In this document: in pieces, positions 43,267 to 52,933 of the stretch
How positions within the stretch are numbered: the stretch's first letter is position 1
How the letters are laid out: each line of letters opens with the position of its first letter
Source: an uncultured Lachnospiraceae bacterium
GTDB lineage: Bacteria > Bacillota > Clostridia > Lachnospirales > Lachnospiraceae
Direction of reading: 5' to 3'
Length of the DNA: 64,000 bases
Assembly (NCBI GenBank): GCA_947173945.1
Contig: CAMWGV010000006.1
Span: 1 to 64,000 of the forward strand
The notes under the pieces: model-generated
What the model was told of the DNA's origin: nothing
Database searches by the model: none
The model's input: the letters and a program-made list of their open reading frames with translations, nothing else
Position numbers and translations under genes: made by a program

Positions 43267-45096
43267 CTACGAATGAAAAAAATTGTATATATTTTTTGCA
43301 ACACTTTCGGGCATTCCGGGAAGCTCCGCAAGTTCCTCAAAGGATGCCTTTTTAATGTTTTCCACATCCTTAAAATGCTTCATCAGCTGCTTTCTTCTGG
43401 CGTCGCCAACTCCCGGGATGTCATCCAAAACAGATTTGACCTGATTTTTGCTTCTAAGCTGTCTATGATATTCAATCGCAAATCTGTGTGCCTCATCCTG
43501 AAGTGATGTAACCATAAGCATAGCCTGGCTTCCCTTTGGAAACCGAATTTCCTCATTGTTATAATAAAGCGCTCTTGTTCTATGTTTGTCATCCTTAACC
43601 ATGCCACACACAGGTATGTCAAGTCCTAGACTATCCAAAACCATAAGTGCTATATTTACCTGTCCCTTACCCCCATCCATCATAATAACATCCGGCATAA
43701 CGTCAAGCTTATCATCGGTAAATCGTCTGCTGAGTACTTCTTTCATGGATGCATAGTCATCAGGTCCGCTGACAGTTCTCAGTCTGAACTTTCTATATCC
43801 GTTTTTCTTAGGCTTTCCCTTATCGAACACGACCATTGATGCCACAGACAATGTACCTGATATATTTGAAATATCGAATGCTTCCATTCTATCCGCTGAT
43901 GGAATACCAAGTGCCTCCGCTATCTCTTTTGCCGCACCTATCGTACGTTTTTCCTGCCTCTTTATACGTTCCATATCCTGCTTTAAAACAAGTTCCGCAT
44001 TATCCCTTGCAAGGGAAACCATTTTACTTTTATCTCCCTTTTGAGGCACATTTATTTTTACATTACTACCCTTTCTCTTTGTAAGAAATTCCTCTATCAG
44101 GCAGACATCATCAATATCTGTCTGAACAACAATCTCCTTTGGTAAATATGGTGTCCCGGAATAAAACTGTTTAATAAATGAGCCAAGTATTTCCCCCGGT
44201 GCATCCTCGGCATTTCCATTCATATGATGGTTTTCCCTGCCGAGTAATTTACCGTCGCGCACAAAAAATATTGTCACAACAATATCATTTTCTCCTGCGG
44301 CATAAGCAATAATATCTCTGTCATCGCCACCAAGCGAATTTACCTTTTGTTTATCCGTTATAAATTTAATACTTTCCAACAAATCGCGGCACTCGGCAGC
44401 TTTTTCAAATTCAAGCTGTTTTGCATATTCTTTCATATCCGCACTTATTTTATTTACAATATCCTTATGATTGCCATTTAAAAAAGATATAACATTATCT
44501 ACCTGCTTTTTGTATTCCTCCGGCGAAATATAACTGTTACATGGTGCCTTGCACTGTCCAATCTGATAATAGAGGCAAGGCCTGTCCTTTCCTATTTCCT
44601 GTGGCAGTCTTTTATTGCAGGTTCTTAAATTATATACCTTGTTTAATAGCTCTATCGTATCCTTAACTGCCTTTCCGCTTGTAAATGGTCCAAAATATTT
44701 GGATTTATCCCTTTTCATTGTATGGCTGTAAATAAGCCTTGGGTACTGTTCCTCAACTGTCAGCCTTATATAAGGATAACCCTTATCATCTGTCATCATT
44801 GTATTATATTTAGGTCTGTATTCCTTAATAAGGTTACATTCCAGTATAAGTGCTTCTACCTCTGAGGAGGTTACAATATACTCAAAATAAGCTACCTGCT
44901 CTACCATTTTAATAATTTTAGGTGAATTATTATGTCCATGACCATTTCTAAAATACTGTCTTACTCTGTTGTGAAGATTAACCGCTTTCCCAACATACAG
45001 TATTTCATCCCGACTATCATGCATAATATACACACCCGGAGAATTCGGTAACTTTTTAAGCTCTGTCTCTATATCAAAGCTGTTTTTTTCTTCCAT
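43267..45096 (-). CDS. uvrC: UvrC, excinuclease ABC subunit C
   Basis: 609 residues. The N-terminal GIY-YIG nuclease is NSPGVYIMHDSRDEILYVGK with AVNLHNRVRQYF, then a Cys-rich segment (DRPCLYYQIGQCKAPCNSY), the UVR helix-hairpin around DMKEYAKQLEFEKAAECRDL, an RNase-H-like C-terminal nuclease (AFDISNISGTLSVASMVVFD, DVIMMDGGKGQVNIAL) and a final double helix-hairpin-helix (IPGVGDARRKQLMKHF). It makes both cuts in nucleotide excision repair after UvrAB find the lesion. I start at the ATG at 45096 because GGTGG precedes it; an ATG six codons upstream has no clear site. Confidence 0.96.
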   Translation of the reverse strand: MEEKNSFDIETELKKLPNSPGVYIMHDSRDEILYVGKAVNLHNRVRQYFRNGHGHNNSPKIIKMVEQVAYFEYIVTSSEVEALILECNLIKEYRPKYNTMMTDDKGYPYIRLTVEEQYPRLIYSHTMKRDKSKYFGPFTSGKAVKDTIELLNKVYNLRTCNKRLPQEIGKDRPCLYYQIGQCKAPCNSYISPEEYKKQVDNVISFLNGNHKDIVNKISADMKEYAKQLEFEKAAECRDLLESIKFITDKQKVNSLGGDDRDIIAYAAGENDIVVTIFFVRDGKLLGRENHHMNGNAEDAPGEILGSFIKQFYSGTPYLPKEIVVQTDIDDVCLIEEFLTKRKGSNVKINVPQKGDKSKMVSLARDNAELVLKQDMERIKRQEKRTIGAAKEIAEALGIPSADRMEAFDISNISGTLSVASMVVFDKGKPKKNGYRKFRLRTVSGPDDYASMKEVLSRRFTDDKLDVMPDVIMMDGGKGQVNIALMVLDSLGLDIPVCGMVKDDKHRTRALYYNNEEIRFPKGSQAMLMVTSLQDEAHRFAIEYHRQLRSKNQVKSVLDDIPGVGDARRKQLMKHFKDVENIKKASFEELAELPGMPESVAKNIYNFFHS

Positions 45097-45177
45097 ATGC
45101 AATCCACCATCCAAATTAAAAGTATACTATTTAAGAACCAAGCATCTCCGACGCTGTCGTTCACTTCCTATCAAACA

Positions 45178-45212
45178 AAGAAAGGAGGCATCTTTTAAAG
45201 ATACCTCCAATT
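45178..45212 (-). terminator. terminator after the 694-residue gene
   Basis: GGAGGCATCTTT and AAAGATACCTCC form a stem with one mismatch, followed by TTTCTTTG on the minus strand. It lies just beyond the stop of the gene at 45237-47321. Confidence 0.75.
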
Positions 45213-45236
45213 ATGATAAAGGTTTTTTTGTGGCTA

Positions 45237-47321
45237 TTATAATAAGTCTGCTCTCAGCTTTTTGATAACCTGAAGTGTCTTTGTTCTAAGCTCCTCAGCC
45301 TCGAACAATGAGAGCATTGTACTTCTGTCAAGCTTTACTCCAACTATCATCTCAAGCCAATCATTTACATATGATTTTACATATGCAACATTTTCATCTG
45401 ACTTGTTCTTAAGAGCAACAATAATATTTTCAATGCTCTCAATAATTGAAGGTGATGCTATTGTGTTTGACACAGGTGCTTGACTTCCCTCGTCAGAAAG
45501 CTCAATAACCTTACCTGTCTTAGTAATGATAACCTTCTTGTTAGGAGCTGACGGTGCACTTGATGAACCTGACGCCTTCTTGTCAAGCAGCTTCTCAACA
45601 ACCTTTATGAGGCAAACCGCACTGTATGTGCTCTCCTCCGGTGTCTGCGCATCAGCACCCTTATCCTCATACTGGTGCCACAGCCATTCTGATTTGAGAA
45701 GCATTTCCTCAATTTTGGTATCAGAAAGAAGTCTCTTAAGATCTGAATCCATAGCCGGTGCAGAATTCTTTCCAAACAGCTTTCCGCCGGTCTGAACCTC
45801 AGCCTTTTTGTACTTTGCAGGTACCTGAATATCTGCATAAGTCTTAATAAGATATCTCTCAGCCTTCTTAGGGTCATAGCTGTTATTGATGATATTAACC
45901 CTGCCACTGTTGAGACCATTTACAATCATATCCTCAGCAGCCATAAATACAAGTGCTTTCTGCCTGTCATCAATCAGCTTCTTTATCTCATAGTTTGTCT
46001 TTGACTTTTCAAGGATAGAATTTTTTCTTACCTTGAATGCCTTAATCTTCTCCTTAACGCTGAAGAACAGCTTAAGAAGTGTAGGATTTGCATTTACATA
46101 ATTACCAATCCATGTAAGTTCAACATACTGATGCTCTATCTTGTTTGAAATTTCATATACGTTGTAGCCGTCAAATATAACATTCAATGTTGTATAAAGA
46201 AGTTCAAGTATCTCATACTTTTCCTCCCATGACCGACTGCTCATATCCTGATTCACAAGCTCTTTTATGCCACACTCATAAAAAACAAGATTGTACTCAT
46301 AAAGTCCTTCAAAAATATTTGCCTTATCCTTGAGTGATGCACCTGCTCCTAGAATCTGAAGGTTTTTCTTCATGTCAGGCTCATTTTCAACATACTGATA
46401 AACCTTCTTTACAAATGATGAAACTTCACCTATAAGTGAATCGATTCTCTTGTTGTATATTTCCTGCTTTGATATTGCATTTACAACACTTCTACTCAAA
46501 ACAGTTGTGTTTTGTGGTGAATTCGTGTTTCTAATAAGTTCCTTAAAGCTCTCATAAACAGCCATGTTATCGATTGGAATATACTCAGCATTGAGTCCAT
46601 AAAATTCAAATGCCTTATTGTAATCCTTATTGTTTATGTAGGTGTTGAATAATCCAATACTGAGCTGTATCTTGTAATCATTTCCAACATGCGGATCTTC
46701 AACTACATAGTCAAACAATACTTCAAGATTGTTCATATAAGCATCTGCATTTGGTCCCTCAGCAGGAATTCCCATCTCCATGATTACATTTATAAGATCA
46801 AGATATCCCATAACTGCCTTATCATAATTCTTAGGTCTGTCATCATCCTCAAGAATCTGATAGCTGACATTTATGAGCAATGGAGCTATCCTTTCTCCGA
46901 TAAGCCTCATAGCGTCTGCGAATGCTTCTCTCTGATATAAATATATAAGCCAGATACTATAGCGATACAAGCCTGTCGTACTGATAGGTGAATCAATATC
47001 AGATGGTGCAATATCACCATATACAAACCTAAACAATGGTTCAATCCATTCCTCTATCTCGTACCTGCCTGTTGCTTTGATATTTTGGTCAACAAACTCT
47101 CCCAGCTCATACAACTTTGTACATTGAGCTTTTACATCTTCGTCAACCATCATACTTGATAAATCGAAATTGCTGTCCTTTAAATAATCAATAACCAGTG
47201 CGTAAAAACCATCCTCAACCTGCTCGTTCAAGAATCTTATCAACAGTCCTTTATTGTTAGAAGCGGCTATTGACAATACATTGTTATCTGAACCAGTAGT
47301 AATATTTGCTGGTAATGCCAT
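45237..47321 (-). CDS. uncharacterised 694-residue helical protein
   Basis: Soluble, acidic, nearly all helix, with no signal peptide, membrane segment or enzyme motif that I can see. A GSSSAPSAPNKK linker and a following KVIELSDEGSQAPVSN stretch (about residues 590-630) separate the main body from a C-terminal helical domain of about 70 residues. The helical body has several repeats of alternating 30-40-residue blocks, which may be TPR-like solenoid helices. I do not recognise the family. It is a single-gene unit ended by the terminator at 45178, and lies between UvrC and the MutS-like ATPase. Confidence 0.55.
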   Translation of the reverse strand: MALPANITTGSDNNVLSIAASNNKGLLIRFLNEQVEDGFYALVIDYLKDSNFDLSSMMVDEDVKAQCTKLYELGEFVDQNIKATGRYEIEEWIEPLFRFVYGDIAPSDIDSPISTTGLYRYSIWLIYLYQREAFADAMRLIGERIAPLLINVSYQILEDDDRPKNYDKAVMGYLDLINVIMEMGIPAEGPNADAYMNNLEVLFDYVVEDPHVGNDYKIQLSIGLFNTYINNKDYNKAFEFYGLNAEYIPIDNMAVYESFKELIRNTNSPQNTTVLSRSVVNAISKQEIYNKRIDSLIGEVSSFVKKVYQYVENEPDMKKNLQILGAGASLKDKANIFEGLYEYNLVFYECGIKELVNQDMSSRSWEEKYEILELLYTTLNVIFDGYNVYEISNKIEHQYVELTWIGNYVNANPTLLKLFFSVKEKIKAFKVRKNSILEKSKTNYEIKKLIDDRQKALVFMAAEDMIVNGLNSGRVNIINNSYDPKKAERYLIKTYADIQVPAKYKKAEVQTGGKLFGKNSAPAMDSDLKRLLSDTKIEEMLLKSEWLWHQYEDKGADAQTPEESTYSAVCLIKVVEKLLDKKASGSSSAPSAPNKKVIITKTGKVIELSDEGSQAPVSNTIASPSIIESIENIIVALKNKSDENVAYVKSYVNDWLEMIVGVKLDRSTMLSLFEAEELRTKTLQVIKKLRADLL

Positions 47322-47417
47322 AGGTCACTTACCCCCTTATCATATAATTCACCTCCTTTATTTTAAACCAAAACCATTTTCAAAGTCAACTAACTTTTTA
47401 GTTATTTCACATAATTA

Positions 47418-47433
47418 GCATTATGCATAATGC
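47418..47433. promoter_or_regulatory. perfect 16-bp palindrome
   Basis: GCATTATGCATAATGC lies in the 148-bp gap between the MutS-like gene and the start of the 694-residue gene. It is self-complementary, so it could be an operator or the base of a stem-loop. Function unknown. Confidence 0.4.
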
Positions 47434-47469
47434 ACAATGCTATTTTCACAAGTTTTTTATTTTTTTTTG

Positions 47470-49284
47470 TTAACTTTTCACATCAAAGCCTGCCATCCTT
47501 AAAATTGCTCTAGCATTGGTCGTCGTACATCTTCCATTTTTAATTTTGTAGTCAAACTTTAATGTGTCTTCATCATAATATTCCTCAAAATGATAATTTA
47601 CCGCCTCTTTACCTGATTTGTCCTTTATGGTACAAAGTTCAAAATCATGTGTAGAAACAATTGTCATACAATTATCTGAGCCAAGCTGCCGGATAACCTC
47701 TGATGCCCCAACAATCCTGTCAGCAGAATTTGTTCCCTTAAATATTTCATCAACAAGACATATCATTGGCATATTATTTTTTCTATACTCTGCCATTGCT
47801 TTTATACGAAGTATTTCCGCATAAAAGGTTGAAATTCCCCCGGCCACATCATCCGTAACTCTCATAGACGTGAACAGCTTCATATAATTTGTGCTGAATT
47901 TTTCTCCGCAAACCGGAGCTCCTATATATGCAAGTGCAAGATTTATTGCAATCGTTCTTAAAAACGTTGTTTTTCCGGACATATTGGAACCGGTTATTAT
48001 CGTTACTCCTCCATTTAACAAAGCAGAATTAGCAACAACTGTCTCTGGTTTTATAAGCGGGTGATAAATATTAACACCGCAAAATTCTACTGTACCTTCC
48101 GTACATTCTTCCACATGAGCTTCACATGTATTTCTGACCTTTCCCATAACAGACAGGCTTAGCAACAGCTCCATTTGGGCTATGGCATCAAAGCAGCCAC
48201 AGGCATTTTCGCCATACAGTCCTTTCCATTCAGAAATAAGCGTTGCAAGCTGATAGTCCCAGAGAATTAATCCACTCAGTATTTGATGCACAAGAGGATT
48301 ATAGGACACATTATATGCCTGCATAATTTTTCCCAGTCTCTTAAATCCCTGCAATGCCCCATTCTGACTGCATACACTATCCCTGAGCATTTTTAAAAGA
48401 GGGGCATCAAAGTTCTGCTTCCCCAATATATCAAGCATTTTTATATATCCGTCAATCGAATTATTGAGCTGATAAAATGGTGACATAATCCTATCAGTCA
48501 CCGTTTTGGTAAGCCATGTAAATGCAAGATTTATCATAAATCCCACAAGAGGATATCCATAATGAATCACTCCACATAGAAAAAGTATCAGCAAAACAAA
48601 TTCCAGTAACGGCAGGAATACGCTCAATATCCTCGCCCATTTTGGTACAATCCCTGCGTTCTTATCCTTGCAATACTCTGAAAAAATCACTGCGTCAAAG
48701 TAGCTTTTACTCTCCTTTTGCTGCATTCCTGCTGCTTCAAAGTCAATAGCAAAATCCTGCATATTAACAAGCTCACGTACAGCCTGCCGACGAGCATCAA
48801 TATTATCTGTTACATCCCGCTTCAGCTTTAATTCATCAGCAAGCAATTCCCTTCCCATATCAGTATGGCAAACACTGATTAACTGATATAAAGAATTCGC
48901 ACCAAGCAGGTCAACATCACGTGCAACAACGTCTTCCTTATGGAGAAAAGCTTCTCCATTGTCACTATAGCTCCTCCAGTCTTCATTAAACCTGCCTATA
49001 TAACGTTCCACTGACCCCAGCCTGTTTTTTGTCCACTGTTCCTCCCTATATACAATTCCATGCTTAAACACAAGCACAAAAAATAAAACTATAAACAGCA
49101 CCCCTATCACCAAAGCCACGCTTTTATGGTCAGACACCCCCACTATTGTAAGTGCGACTCCTATGACAAAGCTTATTATTCTCATAGTTGAAATAGAAGA
49201 AAAGCTCCTCTCAAGTTTCTCCTTATCCTCCTCAAGACGAGCTTTTATACTTTTATAGTTATTTAACTCCTGTTCCATATACAT
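47470..49284 (-). CDS. membrane-anchored MutS-family ATPase
   Basis: 604 residues. The N-terminal third has two membrane helices (about 34-51 and 56-74) and a second pair near 230-270. The C-terminal half is a MutS-type ABC ATPase with P-loop GGVTIITGSNMSGKTTFLRT, then ISTFYAEILRIKAMAEY, Walker B and following residues MICLVDEIFKGTNSADRI, and IVSTHDFEL. Classical MutS mismatch-binding domain I is not visible. Such membrane MutS-like proteins are found in several Firmicutes with no firm role; DNA repair or stress functions are only guesses. Start codon at 49284 or the second Met two codons later. It follows the 88-residue membrane protein after five bases. Confidence 0.8.
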   Translation of the reverse strand: MYMEQELNNYKSIKARLEEDKEKLERSFSSISTMRIISFVIGVALTIVGVSDHKSVALVIGVLFIVLFFVLVFKHGIVYREEQWTKNRLGSVERYIGRFNEDWRSYSDNGEAFLHKEDVVARDVDLLGANSLYQLISVCHTDMGRELLADELKLKRDVTDNIDARRQAVRELVNMQDFAIDFEAAGMQQKESKSYFDAVIFSEYCKDKNAGIVPKWARILSVFLPLLEFVLLILFLCGVIHYGYPLVGFMINLAFTWLTKTVTDRIMSPFYQLNNSIDGYIKMLDILGKQNFDAPLLKMLRDSVCSQNGALQGFKRLGKIMQAYNVSYNPLVHQILSGLILWDYQLATLISEWKGLYGENACGCFDAIAQMELLLSLSVMGKVRNTCEAHVEECTEGTVEFCGVNIYHPLIKPETVVANSALLNGGVTIITGSNMSGKTTFLRTIAINLALAYIGAPVCGEKFSTNYMKLFTSMRVTDDVAGGISTFYAEILRIKAMAEYRKNNMPMICLVDEIFKGTNSADRIVGASEVIRQLGSDNCMTIVSTHDFELCTIKDKSGKEAVNYHFEEYYDEDTLKFDYKIKNGRCTTTNARAILRMAGFDVKS

Positions 49285-49289
49285 ATCTG

Positions 49290-49556
49290 CTATTTTTCAT
49301 CCTCCTCAGAGCTGTCATTGCTGGATTTTGTGTCTTTTTCTTCTTCCTTATCCGTCTTTTCCTCGTCATAGGTATACACAAAACCATTACCCGATGCTAT
49401 TATACCTACTGCACCGGCAAAAAATAATACACCGAAAACAATGCAGCCTGCACCAAATGAAGATTTCCCAATAATCAAAAGTGATATACCCACAATAACC
49501 ATGAGTGCACCACAAACAATATAATTCTTTGCTGCCGCCGATAAGTGTTTATTCAT
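49290..49556 (-). CDS. small two-helix membrane protein
   Basis: 88 residues: hydrophobic helices about 11-27 and 35-54, then a highly charged tail rich in Lys and Glu (TDKEEEKDTKSSNDSSEEDE). AGGAGG precedes the ATG. It is coupled to the MutS-like gene by a five-base gap, so a joint membrane role is likely but undefined. Confidence 0.65.
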   Translation of the reverse strand: MNKHLSAAAKNYIVCGALMVIVGISLLIIGKSSFGAGCIVFGVLFFAGAVGIIASGNGFVYTYDEEKTDKEEEKDTKSSNDSSEEDEK

Positions 49557-49580
49557 TTTATGCCTCCTGATTTTGGTAGG

Positions 49581-49619
49581 GTCTTAAGGACTCCGTCTGC
49601 TTCGCAGACACCTTTTTCC
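49581..49619. repeat. TGTCCTGAGG-type palindromic repeat, degenerate copy
   Basis: Starts GTCTTAAGGACTCCG and includes the hairpin TCTGCTTCGCAGA. It lies in tandem with the fuller copy at 49623-49663 in the gap upstream of the 88-residue gene. Confidence 0.7.
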
Positions 49620-49622
49620 TTT

Positions 49623-49663
49623 TGTCCTGAGGGCTCCGTCTGCTTCGCAGACACCTCAGGACA
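49623..49663. repeat. TGTCCTGAGG palindromic repeat
   Basis: TGTCCTGAGG and CCTCAGGACA form a perfect 10-bp outer stem around GTCTGC-TTC-GCAGAC. Same unit as at 53374-53412 and, in the opposite orientation, 56221-56261. Confidence 0.8.
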
Positions 49664-49784
49664 TAGTATACCACACTTTTGTTTTTATAACAATTATCCA
49701 TTTAAACAACATTATAATCAAATTATCTATCCATTCGATATCCCTTTCGTTATAGCAGCATAGTCTTTTACCCATGTTCACAGT

Positions 49785-51188
49785 TTAAAAATACTCAATA
49801 AGCATCCTGTGAATGTTAGTAAAGTTTGCTTTGTCATTTCCATCATAAATTATTGCACCGTCCAAAGCACCGATTGTTAAGCATGCACATCTATTCTGTT
49901 CATTTCTGTCACCAGCAGCAGAATAATAACGCCATACCGGCACTATTGCATACGAAAGTCCGTCATAAGTAATATAAACATACCCAAACTCTATTGTGTC
50001 TATATTGAAACTTCTACTGTCAGATTCTGTCATACTCCTCTGAAATTCTTCTTTGGCAATCTCATTTACCTGTTCAAAAGAAAGCATATTAGAGTTTTCG
50101 GCCAAAATTTCAGGTTCGCTATAATTTCCCATAATTCTTACTTGGTATATACCATTACTGTTTACTATTACTTCCACATAAGGCTGTGTGGCACTGTAAG
50201 CTGCTTCCTGCCCGGCAGCTACTTCTAATGATCCTTTGGCATACAACAGATGTGCTCCATTTTGTGACATTCCAAATAACATTGTATAACCATCTATCAA
50301 TAAATCATTTCCTTCCTTCCCCAAATAATTTTGAACAATATGAAGCAGCTCCATATCTTGAAATCCAAGCTTTTGTAATAATTCTTTTGCCTTCTTTTCC
50401 GCATCCTCACGGTTACACGTATTATTTAAAAAAGTTTCTCCTATATCATATGTATTCTTTACCTCATACTCATCGTCTATACAACGTGCCTCCAGACAGG
50501 GAATATATTTCTGGTTTTCAGTTTTACCATTTATCGTCTGATTGTTATATCCATCCTTATAATTAAATTTCCATAGTCTTCCATTAACATAGCCTCTGAG
50601 ATTGATTTCATTCAGACTCAGATGTCCTTCATCTCCTCCATCATTTAAATAGTAGTCGAAATCATCGGAGAATAATATTTGATCATCCGGCGACTTTTCA
50701 GGGTTTCCCCCACCCTCTTCAAGCATATATTCTATTTCTAAAATATCCAGCTGACTATTGAAACTGTCTGACTGCCTTTCCTTATAAATTTGAAGCTCTG
50801 CTTCAAGTTCTTCTCTTGTTAATACCGTATATGGCTTAACATTTGTGTATTCTCCATTATCAAACAGTTTTGCCGCATAATTTAAAACTCTCTCTTCTAT
50901 ATCCTCACATTCTTTGACTGTAAAGGTAGGAACATTGCCATAACCATCCGCATATATTCGGGCATCTACCTTTGAAGTCCTTCCTCCCACCTCGACTGTA
51001 TATGAAATATTCTCCGGTATTTCATCTGTTTCATTCTTTTTTTCCGTATCACTGACACTGGCATCCACACCAACATTTTCTCTTAAATCATCTTCAATAT
51101 TGTCCTTTTTTTCTTTTCCGCATGAAGAAAATAAAAACATAGCACTTAAAATGGTAATACCCACATATATCTTTTTTGTGATTTTCAT
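49785..51188 (-). CDS. lipoprotein, tandem paralogue 1
   Basis: 467 residues. A lipoprotein signal peptide ends in the lipobox FLFSSC (Cys23), so it should be anchored outside the membrane. Much of the sequence matches the following gene. Relatives I recall carry the label DUF6034, but I cannot confirm that. Residues 26-140 and 250-467 are almost identical between the two copies; the middle (about 145-245) differs clearly (for example DGGDEGHLSLNEIN here against DGVEGHMSVNEVN there). Function unknown. Ribosome site AGGGGGA. Confidence 0.75.
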   Translation of the reverse strand: MKITKKIYVGITILSAMFLFSSCGKEKKDNIEDDLRENVGVDASVSDTEKKNETDEIPENISYTVEVGGRTSKVDARIYADGYGNVPTFTVKECEDIEERVLNYAAKLFDNGEYTNVKPYTVLTREELEAELQIYKERQSDSFNSQLDILEIEYMLEEGGGNPEKSPDDQILFSDDFDYYLNDGGDEGHLSLNEINLRGYVNGRLWKFNYKDGYNNQTINGKTENQKYIPCLEARCIDDEYEVKNTYDIGETFLNNTCNREDAEKKAKELLQKLGFQDMELLHIVQNYLGKEGNDLLIDGYTMLFGMSQNGAHLLYAKGSLEVAAGQEAAYSATQPYVEVIVNSNGIYQVRIMGNYSEPEILAENSNMLSFEQVNEIAKEEFQRSMTESDSRSFNIDTIEFGYVYITYDGLSYAIVPVWRYYSAAGDRNEQNRCACLTIGALDGAIIYDGNDKANFTNIHRMLIEYF

Positions 51189-51292
51189 TAATCAGTCCCC
51201 CTAAATATTGTCTATAGTATATTCATCCACTTATCTATTCATTCGATATCACTTTCGTTATAGCAGCGTAGTCTTTTACCCACATTCACAGT

Positions 51293-52690
51293 TTAAAAAT
51301 ACCTAATAAGAATCTGGATAATGTTAGCAAAGTTTGCTTTGTCATTTCCATCATAAATTACTGCACCATCCAAAGCACCGATTGTTAAGCATGCACGTCT
51401 ATCCTGTTCATTTCTGTCACCAGCAGCAGAATAATAACGCCATACCGGCACTATTGCATACGAAAGTCCGTCATAAGTAATATAAACATACCCAAACTCT
51501 ATTGTGTCTATATCGAAGCTTTTACTGTCTGATTCTGTCATACTTTTCTGAAATTCTTCTTTGGCAATCTCATTTACCTGCTCAAAAGAAAGCATATTGG
51601 AGCTTTCAGTCAAAATTTCAGGTTCACTATAATTCCCCATAATTTTTACTCCGTATATACCATTGCTGTTTACTATTACTTCCACATAAGGCTGTGTGGC
51701 ACTGTAAGCTGATTCCTGCCCGGCAGCTACTTCTAACGCTCCGCTGGCAAACAACAGATGTGCTCCATTTTGTGACATTCCAAATACCATTGTATAACCA
51801 TCTACCAATAAATCATTTCCTTCCTTGCCCAAATAATTTTGAACAATATGAAGCAGCTCCATATCTTGAAACCCAAGCTTTTGCAATAATTCTTTTGCCT
51901 TCTTTTCCGCATCCTCACGGTTACACATATTATTTAAAAATGCTTCTCCTATATCATATGTATCCCATATATCATACCCCTCGTCTATACAACGCGCTTC
52001 CAGACAGGGAATATATTTCATGTTTTCATCTTTACCATTCTCCGTCCAATTCTGATATCCATCCATATAATTAAATCTCCATAGTCTTCCATTAACATAG
52101 CCTCTGAGATTGACTTCATTCACACTCATATGTCCTTCCACTCCATCATATGAATAGTCGAAATCATTGGAAAATAACACTTCATCATCCGGTGACTTTT
52201 CAGGAGCTCCCCCACCCCCTTCAAGTATATCTTCTATATTTGAAATATCCAGCTGACTTATGACACTGTCTGACTGCCTTTCTTTATAAATTTGAAGCTC
52301 TGCTTCAAGTTCTTCTCTTGTTAATACCGTATATGGTTTAACGTTCGTATATTCTCCATTATCAAACAGTTTTGCTGCATAATTTAAAACTCTCTCTTCT
52401 GTATCCTCACATTCTTTGACTGTAAAGGTAGGAACATTTCCATAACCATCCGCATATATTTTGGCATCTACCTTTGTAGTCCTTCCACCCACCTCAACTG
52501 TATATGAAATATTCTCCGGTATTTCATCTGTTTCATTCGCTTTTTCAGTATCACTGACACTGGCATCCACACCAAAATTTTCTCTTAAATCATCTTCAAT
52601 ATTGTCCTTTTTTGCTTTTCCGCATGAGGAAAATAAAAACATAGCACTTAAAATGGTAATACCCACATATACCTTTTTTGTAATTTTCAT
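51293..52690 (-). CDS. lipoprotein, tandem paralogue 2
   Basis: 465 residues with the same lipobox (FLFSSCGK) and the same overall sequence as the copy at 49785-51188, with differences concentrated in the central 100 residues. The upstream and downstream flanks are also copied: the non-coding bases before and after each gene (such as the CACAGTTTAAAAATAC string near both stop codons) match. The pair is therefore a tandem duplication of about 1.5 kb. Function unknown. A ribosome site like that of the paralogue precedes the ATG. Confidence 0.75.
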   Translation of the reverse strand: MKITKKVYVGITILSAMFLFSSCGKAKKDNIEDDLRENFGVDASVSDTEKANETDEIPENISYTVEVGGRTTKVDAKIYADGYGNVPTFTVKECEDTEERVLNYAAKLFDNGEYTNVKPYTVLTREELEAELQIYKERQSDSVISQLDISNIEDILEGGGGAPEKSPDDEVLFSNDFDYSYDGVEGHMSVNEVNLRGYVNGRLWRFNYMDGYQNWTENGKDENMKYIPCLEARCIDEGYDIWDTYDIGEAFLNNMCNREDAEKKAKELLQKLGFQDMELLHIVQNYLGKEGNDLLVDGYTMVFGMSQNGAHLLFASGALEVAAGQESAYSATQPYVEVIVNSNGIYGVKIMGNYSEPEILTESSNMLSFEQVNEIAKEEFQKSMTESDSKSFDIDTIEFGYVYITYDGLSYAIVPVWRYYSAAGDRNEQDRRACLTIGALDGAVIYDGNDKANFANIIQILIRYF

Positions 52691-52933
52691 TAATCAGTCC
52701 TCCTAAATATTGTCGGGAAAAAATATAAATTACATATAATATATTCATCCACCATAATGTTACTATAAAATATAAATGTATCATTTTTGCATCATTCTTT
52801 CGTTCACAACCATAAAATTGATTAATAATGATATATTATTGAATATTTGACTCAAACTTGATTTTTAGTTTTCTATGTATTAGAATAATAAACAGTTTAC
52901 TTGCGTAAAATATAACTGTAAAGGAGATTTATT

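Noticed and set aside
47418-47433. 16-bp palindrome as a terminator
   Set aside because: No loop or T run adjoins it; it is listed only as a possible regulatory site.
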